A DNA stretch of 64,000 nucleotides from Aliiroseovarius zhejiangensis (GTDB lineage: Bacteria > Pseudomonadota > Alphaproteobacteria > Rhodobacterales > Rhodobacteraceae). A model generated the notes under the pieces. The model worked only from the letters and a program-made list of their open reading frames with translations. It did no database searches and had not been told where the DNA came from. Made by a program: the position numbers and the translations under genes. The stretch lies in the NCBI RefSeq assembly GCF_014656375.1, contig NZ_BNCH01000004.1:268592-332591 (forward strand). Reading direction: 5' to 3'. Position 1 is the first letter of the stretch, and every line of letters begins with the position of its first letter. Of this stretch, positions 36,600-46,129 are shown piece by piece.

Positions 36600-36968
36600 T
36601 TATTTCTTCTTACCGGCAATGGCCTTTGCGGGGCCTTTGCGGGTGCGAGCGTTGGTGTGGGTGCGCTGACCGCGAACGGGCAGGTTACGACGGTGACGAA
36701 GACCACGATAGGCCCCCAGATCCATTAGGCGCTTGATGTTCATCTGAACTTCACGACGCAGATCACCTTCGACGGTATAGGTTGCGTCGATGTGCTCGCG
36801 GATGGCCAGAACTTCGGCGTCCGACAGTTCATTCACACGACGGGTCGGGTCGATGTTGACGGCTTCGCAGATGGCCTTGGCCGAAGTGTGACCAATTCCG
36901 GTGATGTATGTCAGGGCGATCGGGACCCGCTTGTGGGTCGGGATGTTTACGCCAGCAATACGTGCCAC
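36600..36968 (-). CDS. rpsM: 30S ribosomal protein S13
   Basis: A 122-residue protein starting [20 protein letters not shown] and containing [20 protein letters not shown] and the tail [17 protein letters not shown]. It contacts the P-site tRNA and the subunit bridge. It is 247 bases downstream of adk, a gap large enough to hold a separate promoter. Confidence 0.98.
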   Translation of the reverse strand: MARIAGVNIPTHKRVPIALTYITGIGHTSAKAICEAVNIDPTRRVNELSDAEVLAIREHIDATYTVEGDLRREVQMNIKRLMDLGAYRGLRHRRNLPVRGQRTHTNARTRKGPAKAIAGKKK

Positions 36969-37122
36969 GTAGTCTTTCCTTTCGTTGCGGTTCCGTAATA
37001 CCGGAACCTTTTTTCACAACGGAAGCCCGCCGGATTTTTCCTGCGGGCCGCGCTGAATTCTATGGTCTGATGCAGCGAAGGAGCGACCTTGTTTGCATCG
37101 TGATTCCCATCAGGGATGGGGT

Positions 37123-37151
37123 GACTTAGATGGGATTTCCGCAGGCGTCAA
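37123..37151 (-). promoter_or_regulatory. Candidate promoter upstream of rpsM
   Basis: On the minus strand GGGTTGACG (-35 at 37151-37146) is followed after 17 bases by TAAGTC. The -35 is good but the -10 poor. It lies about 155 bases before rpsM. Just downstream is CCCATC-cct-GATGGG, a small inverted repeat. Confidence 0.35.
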
Positions 37152-37215
37152 CCCGTCTTTGTCCACAGGTCTGGATTTCCGAACCATTCGCATCACCAGG
37201 CACCGTGAAAACGGC

Positions 37216-37794
37216 TCATGCGTCCAGAATACCCGCGATCTCGGCCTGCACTTCGTCAATCGTGCCCAATCCGTTCACCGACCGCAGATCCCCCTTGGCA
37301 TAGTAGTAACCAATCAAGGGCGAGGTCTTCTTGTAATACTCCATCAGGCGGATCTTCAGGCTTTCCTCGTTGTCGTCGGCGCGTACGGGTTGGCCCGCCT
37401 TGCGTGCCTCTTCCGCGCGACCGACGATGCGACCGACCAGCACTTCGTCATCAACCTGCATCTCGATCACCGCATCCAGCGATTGGCCGTGCTTCTCAAG
37501 CAATGCGCCCAAGGCATCGGCCTGTGCCAGCGTTCGGGGGAAGCCATCAAAGATGAACCCGCCGCCGTTATCGCCTTCCAGCTTTTCTTCGATCAGGCCG
37601 ATGACGATCTCGTCAGTGACAAGTTCGCCCGCATCCATGATCGCGGCAACCTTCTTGCCCATCTCGCTGCCCGAGGCTTTCGCTTCGCGCAGCATGTCGC
37701 CGGTGGACAGTTGGATCATGCCACGTGCTTCAACGAGCTTCGCGGCCTGCGTGCCTTTGCCAGCGCCGGGCGGTCCAAGCAGAATGATGTTCAT
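37216..37794 (-). CDS. adk: Adenylate kinase (short form)
   Basis: A 192-residue kinase converting ATP and AMP to two ADP. The P-loop [13 protein letters not shown] is at residues 5-17, followed by [24 protein letters not shown] and the Arg-rich region GRIVGRAEE. It lacks the long zinc-type LID domain, giving the short bacterial form. It overlaps the secY stop (ATGA), the usual alphaproteobacterial position. Confidence 0.97.
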   Translation of the reverse strand: MNIILLGPPGAGKGTQAAKLVEARGMIQLSTGDMLREAKASGSEMGKKVAAIMDAGELVTDEIVIGLIEEKLEGDNGGGFIFDGFPRTLAQADALGALLEKHGQSLDAVIEMQVDDEVLVGRIVGRAEEARKAGQPVRADDNEESLKIRLMEYYKKTSPLIGYYYAKGDLRSVNGLGTIDEVQAEIAGILDA

Positions 37795-39146
37795 CGACGC
37801 GACGGAGCCTTCTTCGAACGCTTCTTGCCGCGCAGCTGCGACTTCTCGATCAGACCTTCATACTGGTGGGCCAGAAGATGCGACTGAACCTGTTGGATCG
37901 TGTCCATCGTCACCGACACAACGATCAGAACCGAGGTGCCGCCGAAATAGAACGGGATCGCCAACTGGCTGCGCAGGATTTCCGGCAGAAGACAAACGGC
38001 GGCCAGATAGGCCGAACCAAGGACCAACAGGCGGGTGACCACGTAATCCAGATACTCGGCGGTTTTCTTGCCGGGACGAATGCCGGGCACAAAGCCGTTC
38101 TGGTTCTTCAGGTTGTCGGCAACTTCATCCGTCTTGAACGCCACTTCTTTCGTATAGAAGAAGGTGAAGAACACGATCATTGCCGTGAAGAACAGCAGGT
38201 AAAGCGGCTGACCCGGCCCGAAATAGGCCAGGATGACCGACATCACCGGCCCCGCCTGCCCCGACGAGAAAGTCGAGATCGTGGTTGGCAAAAGCAGCAG
38301 GGCCGAGGCGAAGATCGCCGGGATGACGCCCGCCGGGTTCACCTTGACCGGCAGGTGCGACGACCCGCCGTCATAGACCTTCATGCCGACCTGGCGGCGG
38401 GGGTATTGAATGTGGATCTTGCGCAGCGCGCGTTCCATGAACACGACGAAGGCAATCACCGCAACCACCATCACCAAGACACCGATGATCACCGCAGGGC
38501 TGATCGCACCAGACCGGCCCGAAGCCAGGAACTGCGCCAAGGCGGCGGGGATCTCGGCCACGATGCCGACGAAGATGATCAGCGAAATACCGTTGCCGAT
38601 GCCGCGCGCTGTGATCTGTTCACCCAGCCACATCAGGAACATGGTGCCGCCAACAAGGGTGATCACACAGGCGGCGATAAAGAACATGCCGGGGTTGGTG
38701 ACAAGATCACCGGCTTGCAGGCTGTTGGCCAGCGCGAAAGCCTGCCCGGTGGCCAGCAGAACGGTGCCATAGCGGGTGTATTGGTTGATCTTCTTGCGAC
38801 CTTGTTCGCCCTCTTTCTTCAGCTGCTTCAATGGTTCCCACATGGAAGACAGAAGCTGCACGATGATCGAGGCCGAGATATAGGGCATGATGCCCAAAGC
38901 AAACACGCCCATACGGCTCAGTGCGCCACCAGTGAACATGCCCAGTACGCCCGCGATGCCGGATTGCGCCTGATCCATGAATTCGCGCAGGGCGGTGCCG
39001 TCAATCCCCGGAATGGGGATATAGGTGCCAAGGCGATAGATGATCAGAAGCCCGATCGTGAAGAAAATCCGCTGACGCAGCTCGGTCGCCTTACCAAAGG
39101 CGCCCCAGCTCATGTTCGCGGCCATTTGTTCTGCTGCAGATGCCAT
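37791..39146 (-). CDS. secY: Protein translocase subunit SecY
   Basis: A 451-residue, ten-TM channel of the Sec translocon. It contains [24 protein letters not shown] sequence near residue 30, [20 protein letters not shown], and the cytoplasmic loop [22 protein letters not shown] 39146 has AGGGGG upstream; the frame is open to 39173. It is translationally coupled to adk. Confidence 0.98.
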   Translation of the reverse strand: MASAAEQMAANMSWGAFGKATELRQRIFFTIGLLIIYRLGTYIPIPGIDGTALREFMDQAQSGIAGVLGMFTGGALSRMGVFALGIMPYISASIIVQLLSSMWEPLKQLKKEGEQGRKKINQYTRYGTVLLATGQAFALANSLQAGDLVTNPGMFFIAACVITLVGGTMFLMWLGEQITARGIGNGISLIIFVGIVAEIPAALAQFLASGRSGAISPAVIIGVLVMVVAVIAFVVFMERALRKIHIQYPRRQVGMKVYDGGSSHLPVKVNPAGVIPAIFASALLLLPTTISTFSSGQAGPVMSVILAYFGPGQPLYLLFFTAMIVFFTFFYTKEVAFKTDEVADNLKNQNGFVPGIRPGKKTAEYLDYVVTRLLVLGSAYLAAVCLLPEILRSQLAIPFYFGGTSVLIVVSVTMDTIQQVQSHLLAHQYEGLIEKSQLRGKKRSKKAPSRR

Positions 39147-39172
39147 AAGGCCCCCTCGATCCATGTAAAACA

Positions 39173-39199
39173 CCGCCGGACCGTTCCCGGCTCCGGCGG
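39173..39199. repeat. Inverted repeat between rplO and secY
   Basis: CCGCCGGA and TCCGGCGG form a perfect 8-bp stem with an 11-base loop in the 106-base gap before secY. No T-run follows; a regulatory or mRNA-processing hairpin is possible. Confidence 0.4.
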
Positions 39200-39252
39200 C
39201 GCTTGAAAACGTGAGTAGACATGTAAGGGGCGGCGGCGCCCCTCACAAGGTC

Positions 39253-39723
39253 TTATTCAGCCGCAGCCGGAGCAGCGACGGTCAGTTTGCCGCCCGCTTT
39301 TTCGACAGCTTCAACAGCCGATTTCGACGCGCCGGTCACGGTGATGTTGGCTTTGGCGGTCAGTTCGCCTTTTCCCAGCACACGGACACCGTCCAGCTTG
39401 CGGCGCACCAGACCCGAGGCAACCAGCGTGTCCTCGGTGATCTCTTTGGCGTCCAGCTTCTTCTCGTCGATGAATTTCTGGATCAGGCCCAGGTTCACAA
39501 CAGCGAACTTCTTGCGGTTCGGCTTGTTGAAACCACGCTTGGGAAGGCGCTGATAGATGGGCATTTGCCCGCCTTCAAACCCCTTGATGGCCACGCCCGA
39601 ACGGGATTTCTGACCTTTGATACCACGACCACCGGTCTTGCCCATGCCCGAACCGGGACCACGGCCAACGCGTTTGCGGGGTTTGGTTGCGCCTGGATTG
39701 TCGCGCAGTTCATTCAATTTCAT
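39253..39723 (-). CDS. rplO: 50S ribosomal protein L15
   Basis: A 156-residue protein starting [20 protein letters not shown] with the [20 protein letters not shown] motif and [26 protein letters not shown] precedes ATG 39723. It normally follows rpmD directly; here 1.3 kb separates them and a good promoter lies upstream. Confidence 0.98.
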   Translation of the reverse strand: MKLNELRDNPGATKPRKRVGRGPGSGMGKTGGRGIKGQKSRSGVAIKGFEGGQMPIYQRLPKRGFNKPNRKKFAVVNLGLIQKFIDEKKLDAKEITEDTLVASGLVRRKLDGVRVLGKGELTAKANITVTGASKSAVEAVEKAGGKLTVAAPAAAE

Positions 39724-39818
39724 GTCGCTTCTCCTTGCCGGAACTGACCCACGAAGCGGAAGGGGCCAAACACGGCTTTTCTTGGTTTTGATTCTGTGGC
39801 GCAAGACGCCACCGGGGG

Positions 39819-39847
39819 CGTATAGACCCTTGCCGCGCTTCGCGCAA
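39819..39847 (-). promoter_or_regulatory. Promoter of rplO-secY-adk
   Basis: On the minus strand TTGCGC (39847-39842) and TATACG (39824-39819) are exactly 17 bases apart, giving a leader of roughly 90 bases to rplO. It supports independent transcription of the distal ribosomal genes. Confidence 0.6.
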
Positions 39848-39882
39848 GTCTGGCGACCATCGCAATGCGCTGATGGCGGTCG

Positions 39883-40026
39883 TTACTTGTTGCAGCCGCG
39901 CAGATACTCGGTCCAGGTCGGAACGCAGTCCGAGGTCAGGAAACGATGTGCGGCCGATTGGACGGCGGTGATCACCTCGGCGATGGCATTGGCCAGCGGG
40001 GCGACGGGGATAACAAGGGCGTTCAT
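39883..40026 (-). CDS. Hypothetical 47-residue small protein
   Basis: A 47-codon ORF starting MNALVIPVAPLANAIAEVIT and ending WTEYLRGCNK, with AGGA 8 bases before its ATG. The N-terminal half could form an amphipathic or membrane-associated helix; two Cys lie in the C-terminal half (SDCVPTW, RGCNK). It sits inside the insertion between rpmD and rplO. I recognise no family. Its base composition resembles the host, unlike the gene upstream of it. Confidence 0.5.
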   Translation of the reverse strand: MNALVIPVAPLANAIAEVITAVQSAAHRFLTSDCVPTWTEYLRGCNK

Positions 40027-40187
40027 GGTATTGGTCCTAATCGGGATTGATATGTTCGCGCCCTGATAGGAGGGAAGTGATCAGACAACCACCGATGAAT
40101 CCGAAAGGCCGGGTTGCGGGGCGTGCATGGGTAGGGGAGGAAACGCTATCTGGTTTTGGGTGAAAATCATAGAAGCGTACACTTTGT

Positions 40188-40889
40188 CTATTTTTTGAGA
40201 ACCTTAGTGATCTTTTCAAGCTCCCTCCATATCTTCGTGATCGGGGGACTCGACGCAGACCGAGCCGAGAACTCAACCACGTTTAGACCGTGTTGGGACT
40301 CATAGGAGTTACCTTCGATATCTTGATAAGTTAGATTGACCTTAAATGGTTCTAGTGGGTCTTCACCCAACAGTTGATGACCGACCCCCAAGGAATAAGC
40401 CACGCTCCCCCCCTGAAGTATCACCTTGAGCGGTATCTGCCCTTGAAGTACCTCTGCCTCGAATGGCCGAGATATTAGCCTTGATGGGTCTGCGTTGTTT
40501 GGACGTTCAGTTTCGACAAATACATTCATCGCCGCTCCCGCACCAACGTTCGAGACACGCATTTCAATTAACATTGGCTCATCCGGGTGTTGATCCAAAT
40601 GTGCAATCAACACTGGATCTGTTCCCGCCTGACGCATTCTCGATTGTTCCCTCAACGCCAGAAAGGAAATCACTAACGATACCGCAGCTATCAGTACCGC
40701 AGCAACAGCGGGAACCGCTTCTGAAGCCTTCAAATCTGAGATCCGAATTTCCCTGAGGTCACTGGCCAACCAAACACATAACGCGATTATGAGGCCGATG
40801 GTTATCCCTAGTGCGAGACGCCCGTCCGTCAGCCAACCATCTGACTTCAAACTCTTGGTGTGCCGAAACTCTGGCCTAAGCTGGCTCAT
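40188..40889 (-). CDS. Unknown AT-rich two-TM membrane protein inserted in the spc operon
   Basis: A 233-residue protein with TM segments at about 26-43 and 59-79 and a predicted beta-rich soluble domain at about 92-210. The soluble domain includes MRVSNVGAGAAMNVFVETER and LTYQDIEGNSYES. A basic helical tail (about 217-233, ending VLKK) follows. I do not recognise the family. CGGAG lies upstream of ATG 40889; ATG 40910 is a weaker alternative. Its DNA is clearly AT-richer than its neighbours: 40321-40380 has 23 G+C of 60 by my count. It lies between the rpmD terminator and the rplO promoter, which suggests horizontal acquisition. No transposase or integrase accompanies it. Confidence 0.75.
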   Translation of the reverse strand: MSQLRPEFRHTKSLKSDGWLTDGRLALGITIGLIIALCVWLASDLREIRISDLKASEAVPAVAAVLIAAVSLVISFLALREQSRMRQAGTDPVLIAHLDQHPDEPMLIEMRVSNVGAGAAMNVFVETERPNNADPSRLISRPFEAEVLQGQIPLKVILQGGSVAYSLGVGHQLLGEDPLEPFKVNLTYQDIEGNSYESQHGLNVVEFSARSASSPPITKIWRELEKITKVLKK

Positions 40890-40983
40890 ATCGACTCCGC
40901 TCTTTCGCATACAATCGCAGATTGATATTCATGTTGTGCCGAATGGACTCTTTAGGCAACCGTCATCTAACAGATAACAAAAA

Positions 40984-41009
40984 CACCCCGGCCATTTCTG
41001 ACCGGGGTG
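40984..41009 (-). terminator. Terminator directly after rpmD
   Basis: On the minus strand CACCCCGG and CCGGGGTG pair around a 10-base loop and are followed by TTTTTG. It begins 35 bases after the rpmD stop and should end most spc-operon transcription there. Confidence 0.85.
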
Positions 41010-41043
41010 CTGCAAATCTTCAAGAGGTGGTCCAAGCCGGGGC

Positions 41044-41232
41044 TCAGCCTTTCTCTTCGATGATCTCCACCATGTGTGGGATCGACGCAACCATGCCGCG
41101 GACGGCGGGGGTGTCTTCCAGCTCACGGGTCTTGTGCATCTTGTTCAGGCCCAGGCCGATCAGCGTCTGGCGCTGTTTGGCGGGGCGGCGGATCGGGGAA
41201 CCGATCTGCTTGACGACGATGGTTTTAGCCAT
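41044..41232 (-). CDS. rpmD: 50S ribosomal protein L30
   Basis: A 62-residue protein with [20 protein letters not shown] and [20 protein letters not shown], the bacterial L30 signature. It follows rpsE by 12 bases and is followed by a strong terminator instead of rplO. Confidence 0.97.
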   Translation of the reverse strand: MAKTIVVKQIGSPIRRPAKQRQTLIGLGLNKMHKTRELEDTPAVRGMVASIPHMVEIIEEKG

Positions 41233-41244
41233 GGATCAGTCTCC

Positions 41245-41814
41245 TTACGCGTCTGCAGCTTCGGCGTCTGCCGGAGCTTCAGATTTTGCGCCCAGAATGT
41301 CGGCAACTTTCTTGCCGCGACGTTGGGCGATCATGCGCGGGCTGGCTTCTTTTTGCAGCCCGTCGATGGTGGCGCGGATCATGTTATAGGGGTTTTGCGA
41401 CCCGATCGACTTCGACACCACGTCCTTGATGCCCAGCATCTCGAACACGGCACGCATCGGACCACCGGCAATGATCCCGGTACCTTCCGGAGCGGTCCGC
41501 ATCACGACCTTACCGGCACCGTGACGACCTTCGATGTCGTGGTGCAGGGTGCGGCCTTCGCGCAGCGGCACGCGGATCATTTGGCGCTTGGCTTGTTCGG
41601 TGGCTTTGCGAATGGCCTCGGGGACCTCTTTCGCTTTACCTTTACCAAAGCCGACGCGGCCCTTCTGGTCGCCGACAACCACGAGAGCTGCAAAGCCAAA
41701 GCGCTTACCACCCTTCACGGTTTTCGACACACGATTGATCGCAACCAGGCGATCTGCAAATTCCGGGGTTTCGTCGCGGTCGCGACGGTTCCGGCGGTTC
41801 TCACGTTCTGCCAT
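41245..41814 (-). CDS. rpsE: 30S ribosomal protein S5
   Basis: A 189-residue protein with [21 protein letters not shown] in the double-stranded RNA-binding part and the C-terminal fold [20 protein letters not shown]. The tail is the acidic alanine-rich extension seen in alphaproteobacteria. It contributes to decoding accuracy. Confidence 0.98.
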   Translation of the reverse strand: MAERENRRNRRDRDETPEFADRLVAINRVSKTVKGGKRFGFAALVVVGDQKGRVGFGKGKAKEVPEAIRKATEQAKRQMIRVPLREGRTLHHDIEGRHGAGKVVMRTAPEGTGIIAGGPMRAVFEMLGIKDVVSKSIGSQNPYNMIRATIDGLQKEASPRMIAQRRGKKVADILGAKSEAPADAEAADA

Positions 41815-41923
41815 CAGAACATCCTTTCATGGTGGCGCACTTGGTCTGCGCCGTTCAACTCGATCCCAGTGGGCAGGTTGCCCCCGGATCATCGGAGGGG
41901 CGTTGCCGCCCCCCACAGGTTTC

Positions 41924-42283
41924 TTAGAACTTCAGCCCGCCTTCACGCGCGGCGTCGGCCAGAGCCTTCACCTTGCCGTGATACAGGAAGCCGCCGCGGT
42001 CGAAATAGCATTCTTCCACACCGGCCTTCTTGGCGCGTTCCGCGATTGCGGCCCCCACCTTGGCGGCTGCGTCGATATTGTTCTTGCCAACCACGCCCAG
42101 ATCCTTCTCGAGCGAAGAAGCTGAAGCCAGGGTGACACCGTTCACATCGTCGATCAGCTGTGCGCTGATGTTCTTGTTCGAGCGATGCACCGACAGGCGC
42201 ATCTTGCCCACGTTGTGCTTGCGCAGGCTGTTCCGGACGCGCAGGCGGCGCTTGAGGAACAGGGTCCGTTTGCTGTTTGCCAT
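41924..42283 (-). CDS. rplR: 50S ribosomal protein L18
   Basis: A 119-residue protein with [20 protein letters not shown] and the C-terminal [20 protein letters not shown]. It binds 5S rRNA. The gap of 109 bases to rpsE has no motif I recognise. Confidence 0.98.
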   Translation of the reverse strand: MANSKRTLFLKRRLRVRNSLRKHNVGKMRLSVHRSNKNISAQLIDDVNGVTLASASSLEKDLGVVGKNNIDAAAKVGAAIAERAKKAGVEECYFDRGGFLYHGKVKALADAAREGGLKF

Positions 42284-42294
42284 CTGTCTGGTCC

Positions 42295-42828
42295 TTACTT
42301 CTTCTTACCTTCCTTGCGGAAGATGTACTCGTCTTTGTATTTGATACCTTTGCCTTTATAGGGCTCGGGCTTACGCCATGCGCGGATGTTGGCCGCAACC
42401 TGGCCGACGAGTTGTGGGTCGATACCTTCGACAACGATTTCGGTCTGCTTCGGCGCCGTTACGGTGACACCCTCAGGGGCAACGTAATCGACGTCGTGCG
42501 ACAGGCCGAGGTTCAGCTTCAGGACATTGCCCTGCATCTGGGCGCGGTAACCAACACCGTTGATTTCCAGCTCTTTCTTGAAGCCGTCGGTGACGCCCGT
42601 GACCATGTTGGCAACCATCGTGCGGCTCATACCCCACTGCTGACGGGCACGCTTGGACTTGCCGCGCGGCTCGACATTGATCTGGCTGTCCTCGACGGTG
42701 ATGGTGACATCGTCGGTGGCGGTGAAGCTCAACGTGCCTTTCGGCCCTTTCACTTCAACGGTCTGACCCGACTGCGTCACAGAAACGCCGCTGGGCAGTT
42801 CGACCGGTTTTTTCCCAATACGAGACAT
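42295..42828 (-). CDS. rplF: 50S ribosomal protein L6
   Basis: A 177-residue protein starting [15 protein letters not shown] and ending [21 protein letters not shown], with the duplicated L6 fold. It binds 23S rRNA near the sarcin-ricin loop. Confidence 0.98.
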   Translation of the reverse strand: MSRIGKKPVELPSGVSVTQSGQTVEVKGPKGTLSFTATDDVTITVEDSQINVEPRGKSKRARQQWGMSRTMVANMVTGVTDGFKKELEINGVGYRAQMQGNVLKLNLGLSHDVDYVAPEGVTVTAPKQTEIVVEGIDPQLVGQVAANIRAWRKPEPYKGKGIKYKDEYIFRKEGKKK

Positions 42829-42840
42829 ACAAAGGCCTCC

Positions 42841-43233
42841 TTAGAAGACGGTGCAAAGCACTTCGCCACCAACATTCTGGTTGCGAGCGTTTGCATCGGA
42901 CATGACGCCTTTGGGGGTCGAGACAATCGAAACGCCAAGGCCCTGACGGACCTGCGGGATGTCTTTCACGCCCATATAGACGCGACGGCCGGGGGTCGAA
43001 ACCCGTTTCAGTTCGCGGATAACCGGAACGCCGTCAACGTATTTCAGGCTGATTTCAAGGGTGGGGTGCCCACGCTCGTCAGTGCCTTTTTCGTAGCCGC
43101 GGATGTAGCCTTCGTCAGCCAAAACATCCAGAACCCAAGCACGCAGCTTCGACGCCGGGGTCGAAACAACCGACTTGCCGCGCAGTTGCGAGTTGCGGAT
43201 ACGGGTGAGCATATCGCCGATAGGATCGTTCAT
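42841..43233 (-). CDS. rpsH: 30S ribosomal protein S8
   Basis: A 130-residue protein starting [17 protein letters not shown] and with [20 protein letters not shown] near the C terminus. In E. coli S8 represses its own operon; no obvious 16S-like hairpin was checked here. Confidence 0.98.
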   Translation of the reverse strand: MNDPIGDMLTRIRNSQLRGKSVVSTPASKLRAWVLDVLADEGYIRGYEKGTDERGHPTLEISLKYVDGVPVIRELKRVSTPGRRVYMGVKDIPQVRQGLGVSIVSTPKGVMSDANARNQNVGGEVLCTVF

Positions 43234-43246
43234 ATCTGTCTCTCCC

Positions 43247-43552
43247 TTACCAGCTTGATTTCACCAGGCCGGGGATCTGGCCGTTCGAGCCAAGTTCCCG
43301 CAGCGCGATCCGCGACACCTTCAGCTTACGATAGTAAGCGTGCGGACGACCGGTCAGCTGGCAACGGTTGTGCAGCCGGGTCGCCGAGCTGTTGCGCGGC
43401 AGTTTTGCAAGCTTCAGGCGCGCCTTGAAACGCTCTTCCATCGACTTGCTTTCGTCGTTTGCGATTTCTTTCAGCGCGGCACGTTTGGCGGCGTATTTTT
43501 CCACCAGACGCTGACGCTTCTTCTCGCGTTCGATCATTGCTTTTTTAGCCAT
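43247..43552 (-). CDS. rpsN: 30S ribosomal protein S14, zinc-free long form
   Basis: A 101-residue protein starting [20 protein letters not shown] and ending [14 protein letters not shown]. It has [20 protein letters not shown] but not the CxxC pairs of the zinc form. Confidence 0.98.
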   Translation of the reverse strand: MAKKAMIEREKKRQRLVEKYAAKRAALKEIANDESKSMEERFKARLKLAKLPRNSSATRLHNRCQLTGRPHAYYRKLKVSRIALRELGSNGQIPGLVKSSW

Positions 43553-43571
43553 GTCTATTCCTTCCCGCGGA

Positions 43572-44135
43572 TCAGCTGTTGAAGGGCATGTTGAAATGCT
43601 TCAGCATGCTCTTTGCTTCCGCGTCGGTTTTCGCGGTGGTGGCAATCACGATGTCCATGCCCCAGTTCTCATCAACTTTATCAAAGTCGATTTCCGGGAA
43701 CACGATGTGCTCTTTCAGGCCCATGGCATAGTTGCCACGACCGTCGAAAGAGGTGCCCGAAACGCCGCGGAAGTCGCGGATACGGGGCATCGCAATGGTG
43801 ATCAGACGATCCAGGAATTCATACATCCGGTCGCCGCGCAGGGTCACTTTCGCACCCAGCGGCATGTCCTCGCGGACACGGAAACCAGCGATGGATTTCT
43901 TGGCTTTCGTCGTCAGGGCCTGTTGACCTGCGATGATCGTCAGGTCAGCAACCGCCGACTTGGCTTTCTTCGAGTCCTTCACGGCTTCGGCGCCACAACC
44001 AATGTTCAGAACGATTTTTTCCAGACGCGGGATCTGCATGTCGTTCTTGTAACCGAACTCCTCTTTCAGGGCGGCACGGATGCTGTCCTTGTAAAGGGCT
44101 TTCAGACGGGGGGTGTAGTTTGCGGTATCAAGCAT
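43572..44135 (-). CDS. rplE: 50S ribosomal protein L5
   Basis: A 187-residue protein with [20 protein letters not shown] near residue 35 and the C-terminal [16 protein letters not shown]. It binds 5S rRNA and contacts the P-site tRNA. Its start overlaps the last base of rplX. Confidence 0.98.
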   Translation of the reverse strand: MLDTANYTPRLKALYKDSIRAALKEEFGYKNDMQIPRLEKIVLNIGCGAEAVKDSKKAKSAVADLTIIAGQQALTTKAKKSIAGFRVREDMPLGAKVTLRGDRMYEFLDRLITIAMPRIRDFRGVSGTSFDGRGNYAMGLKEHIVFPEIDFDKVDENWGMDIVIATTAKTDAEAKSMLKHFNMPFNS

Positions 44136-44440
44136 CAGACAGTCTCCCCGGTGGTTTTGGCGTAACGCACTTTCTTGCCGTCTTCCTCGCGGAAGCCGAC
44201 GCGCGTTGCCTTGCCGTTCTTGTCCAGCAGGGCCAGGTTCGACAGCTGGATCGGCATCGCTTGCGGGATGCGACCACCTTGGCTGTTCTGGCTTTGGCGG
44301 GTGTGGCGGATGGCGATGTTCACGCCGTCAACGACAGCTTTGCCGGCCTTCGGGTCAACCGAGGTGATTTCACCTTGCTTGCCCTTGTCCTTGCCGGCCA
44401 GAACGACGACCTTGTCGCCTTTTCTCAACTTGGCAGCCAT
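44135..44440 (-). CDS. rplX: 50S ribosomal protein L24
   Basis: A 101-residue KOW-domain protein with [20 protein letters not shown] and [20 protein letters not shown]. It initiates large-subunit assembly. Confidence 0.98.
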   Translation of the reverse strand: MAAKLRKGDKVVVLAGKDKGKQGEITSVDPKAGKAVVDGVNIAIRHTRQSQNSQGGRIPQAMPIQLSNLALLDKNGKATRVGFREEDGKKVRYAKTTGETV

Positions 44441-44441
44441 C

Positions 44442-44810
44442 TTACAGCACCTCCGGAGCCAGCGAGATGATCTTCATGAAGTTCTTCGCGCGAAGTTCGC
44501 GAACAACCGGGCCGAAGATACGGGTGCCGACAGGCTCGTTGTTGTTGTTCAGAATAACGGCCGCATTGCGGTCGAAGCGGATGGCGGTGCCGTCTTCACG
44601 ACGGACTTCCTTGGCGGTGCGCACGACGACGGCCTTGCGGACGTCCCCTTTTTTCACGCGACCGCGCGGGATGGCTTCCTTGACCGAGACAACAATGATG
44701 TCGCCAACGGATGCGTATTTACGCTTGGAACCACCCAGAACCTTGATGCACTGAACCCGGCGAGCGCCAGAGTTGTCAGCAACATCCAGATTTGTTTGCA
44801 TCTGGATCAT
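44442..44810 (-). CDS. rplN: 50S ribosomal protein L14
   Basis: A 122-residue protein starting [20 protein letters not shown] and ending [16 protein letters not shown]. It binds 23S rRNA at the subunit interface. Confidence 0.98.
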   Translation of the reverse strand: MIQMQTNLDVADNSGARRVQCIKVLGGSKRKYASVGDIIVVSVKEAIPRGRVKKGDVRKAVVVRTAKEVRREDGTAIRFDRNAAVILNNNNEPVGTRIFGPVVRELRAKNFMKIISLAPEVL

Positions 44811-44896
44811 GTGGTTTCTCCCGACCTTTGGGGCGCCGATGCGTGGCGTAACCCCCAGGGTTTCGACTTATGTCAAGTCGTCCGGGAAGGCAGAAC

Positions 44897-45127
44897 TTAG
44901 CCTTCCAGAACTTCCCAACGCTTGGTTTTCGACTTCGGCGCGCATTCGATGATGCGGACGGTGTCGCCTGCCTTGTAGGCATTCTTTTCGTCGTGAGCGC
45001 GATATTTCTTCGACTTACGAACGGTTTTCTGAAGCAGCGGGTGCTTGAAGCGGCGTTCAACCGAAACCGTGACGGTTTGTTCGTTGGCGGCCGAGGTGAC
45101 AACACCTTTCAGGATACGTTTGGGCAT
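44897..45127 (-). CDS. rpsQ: 30S ribosomal protein S17
   Basis: A 76-residue OB-fold protein starting [20 protein letters not shown] with [20 protein letters not shown]. It binds 16S rRNA early in assembly. Confidence 0.98.
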   Translation of the reverse strand: MPKRILKGVVTSAANEQTVTVSVERRFKHPLLQKTVRKSKKYRAHDEKNAYKAGDTVRIIECAPKSKTKRWEVLEG

Positions 45128-45141
45128 TCGTCTGGCTCCTC

Positions 45142-45342
45142 TTACTCAGCCGCAGCGCGGGCTTGTTCGTTCAGAATGGTTTTCACGCGGGCCGCATCGC
45201 GGCGCACTTTACGCATCTGAGCGGTGTTTTCGAGGGCGCCGGTGGCCTGCTGAAAACGCAGGTTGAAGGCCTCTTTCTTCAGCTCTGCCAGCTTTTCACG
45301 CAGCTGGTCAGGAGACTGATCACGCAGTTCCTTGGCGTTCAT
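45142..45342 (-). CDS. rpmC: 50S ribosomal protein L29
   Basis: A 66-residue helical protein starting [20 protein letters not shown] with [23 protein letters not shown] 45342 was chosen over longer frames by homology. It is the first gene of this ribosomal run; rplP, its usual upstream partner, is absent and a bacterioferritin-like gene lies there instead. Confidence 0.97.
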   Translation of the reverse strand: MNAKELRDQSPDQLREKLAELKKEAFNLRFQQATGALENTAQMRKVRRDAARVKTILNEQARAAAE

Positions 45343-45460
45343 TCGCCTGTTCCTTTCCTTGCACCAGAAGGCTCTGCCCGGTTTGTGGCAGGTCACCCTG
45401 TGTCTGGTGGGTGAATGTCAAAACACACGAATCCCGTCGCCGGAATCCGTGAGATGTGGG

Positions 45461-45489
45461 TCTATATGAGACAACGGCGCTTATGGCAA
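45461..45489 (-). promoter_or_regulatory. Promoter of the rpmC ribosomal operon
   Basis: On the minus strand TTGCCA (45489-45484) and TATAGA (45466-45461) are exactly 17 bases apart, giving a leader of about 112 bases before rpmC. Confidence 0.7.
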
Positions 45490-45520
45490 CAGCAAAGCGC
45501 CTGTTTTGTTCAGATAGTGC

Positions 45521-46006
45521 CTACGCTTCTTCCTCGCTGCCGCCACTGACGAATTTCGAGGCATAACGCTGCTCGCCGATCCGCTCGATCAGGCTAAGCT
45601 GAAGCTCAAGCCATCCGCGATGCCCGACTTCGTCGATCGCGATCTCTTCGAACAGGGCTTTCGTCGCAAGATCGTCTGCTTCATATGCGGCCTTGGACGC
45701 TTGTGTATAGAACACGATTGCTTCCTTCTCGTCCTTCAGGTCGGACTCGAACATCTCTTTCAACGTCTTGGCAGTTTTCGGCGTGGCGGCAAAGGAAATC
45801 TCGGGCTCGCCGCCCAGTTCAAGGATGCGCGTCATGAAGCGGCTGGAATGGCACAGTTCCTCCTGGAACTCGCCACGCATGGTTTCGGCCAGCTTGTCCA
45901 GCCCCCAGTCATCCAGCACATGGGCGTGCAGCTGGTATTGATGCGCCGCGGTCATTTCCATTTGAAGGGCCGTGTTCAGGTGTTTGCAAATCGTTTCGTT
46001 AGACAT
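45521..46006 (-). CDS. Bacterioferritin-like protein lacking the haem Met
   Basis: A 161-residue four-helix ferritin-family protein. The ferroxidase residues align one position off E. coli Bfr: E17, Y24, E50 and H53, with the later Glu in ESDLKDEKEA and Glu/His in EEIAIDEVGHRGW. The position of the haem-ligating Met52 is Leu51 (EELCH in place of DEMKH). It may store or oxidise iron without binding haem between subunits. It is a single gene on the minus strand upstream of the rpmC promoter. Confidence 0.85.
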   Translation of the reverse strand: MSNETICKHLNTALQMEMTAAHQYQLHAHVLDDWGLDKLAETMRGEFQEELCHSSRFMTRILELGGEPEISFAATPKTAKTLKEMFESDLKDEKEAIVFYTQASKAAYEADDLATKALFEEIAIDEVGHRGWLELQLSLIERIGEQRYASKFVSGGSEEEA

Positions 46007-46129
46007 GTCCCAACTCCTTTTCTTCCGTGTTCGTCCTCAACGTAAGCATCTGCAAAATGCCTTCAACCAGCGTGCAAATATGTCGCATTAAGGCTCGCCC
46101 CTTTTTTACAAGTGTTCTACAACGTCCCC

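Noticed and set aside
40188..40889. Antiphage defence effector
   Set aside because: Two TMs plus an unknown soluble domain is not enough, and no partner sensor or nuclease gene lies beside it.
39724..41043. Insertion sequence or prophage fragment in the spc operon
   Set aside because: No transposase, integrase, terminal inverted repeats or target duplication could be seen.
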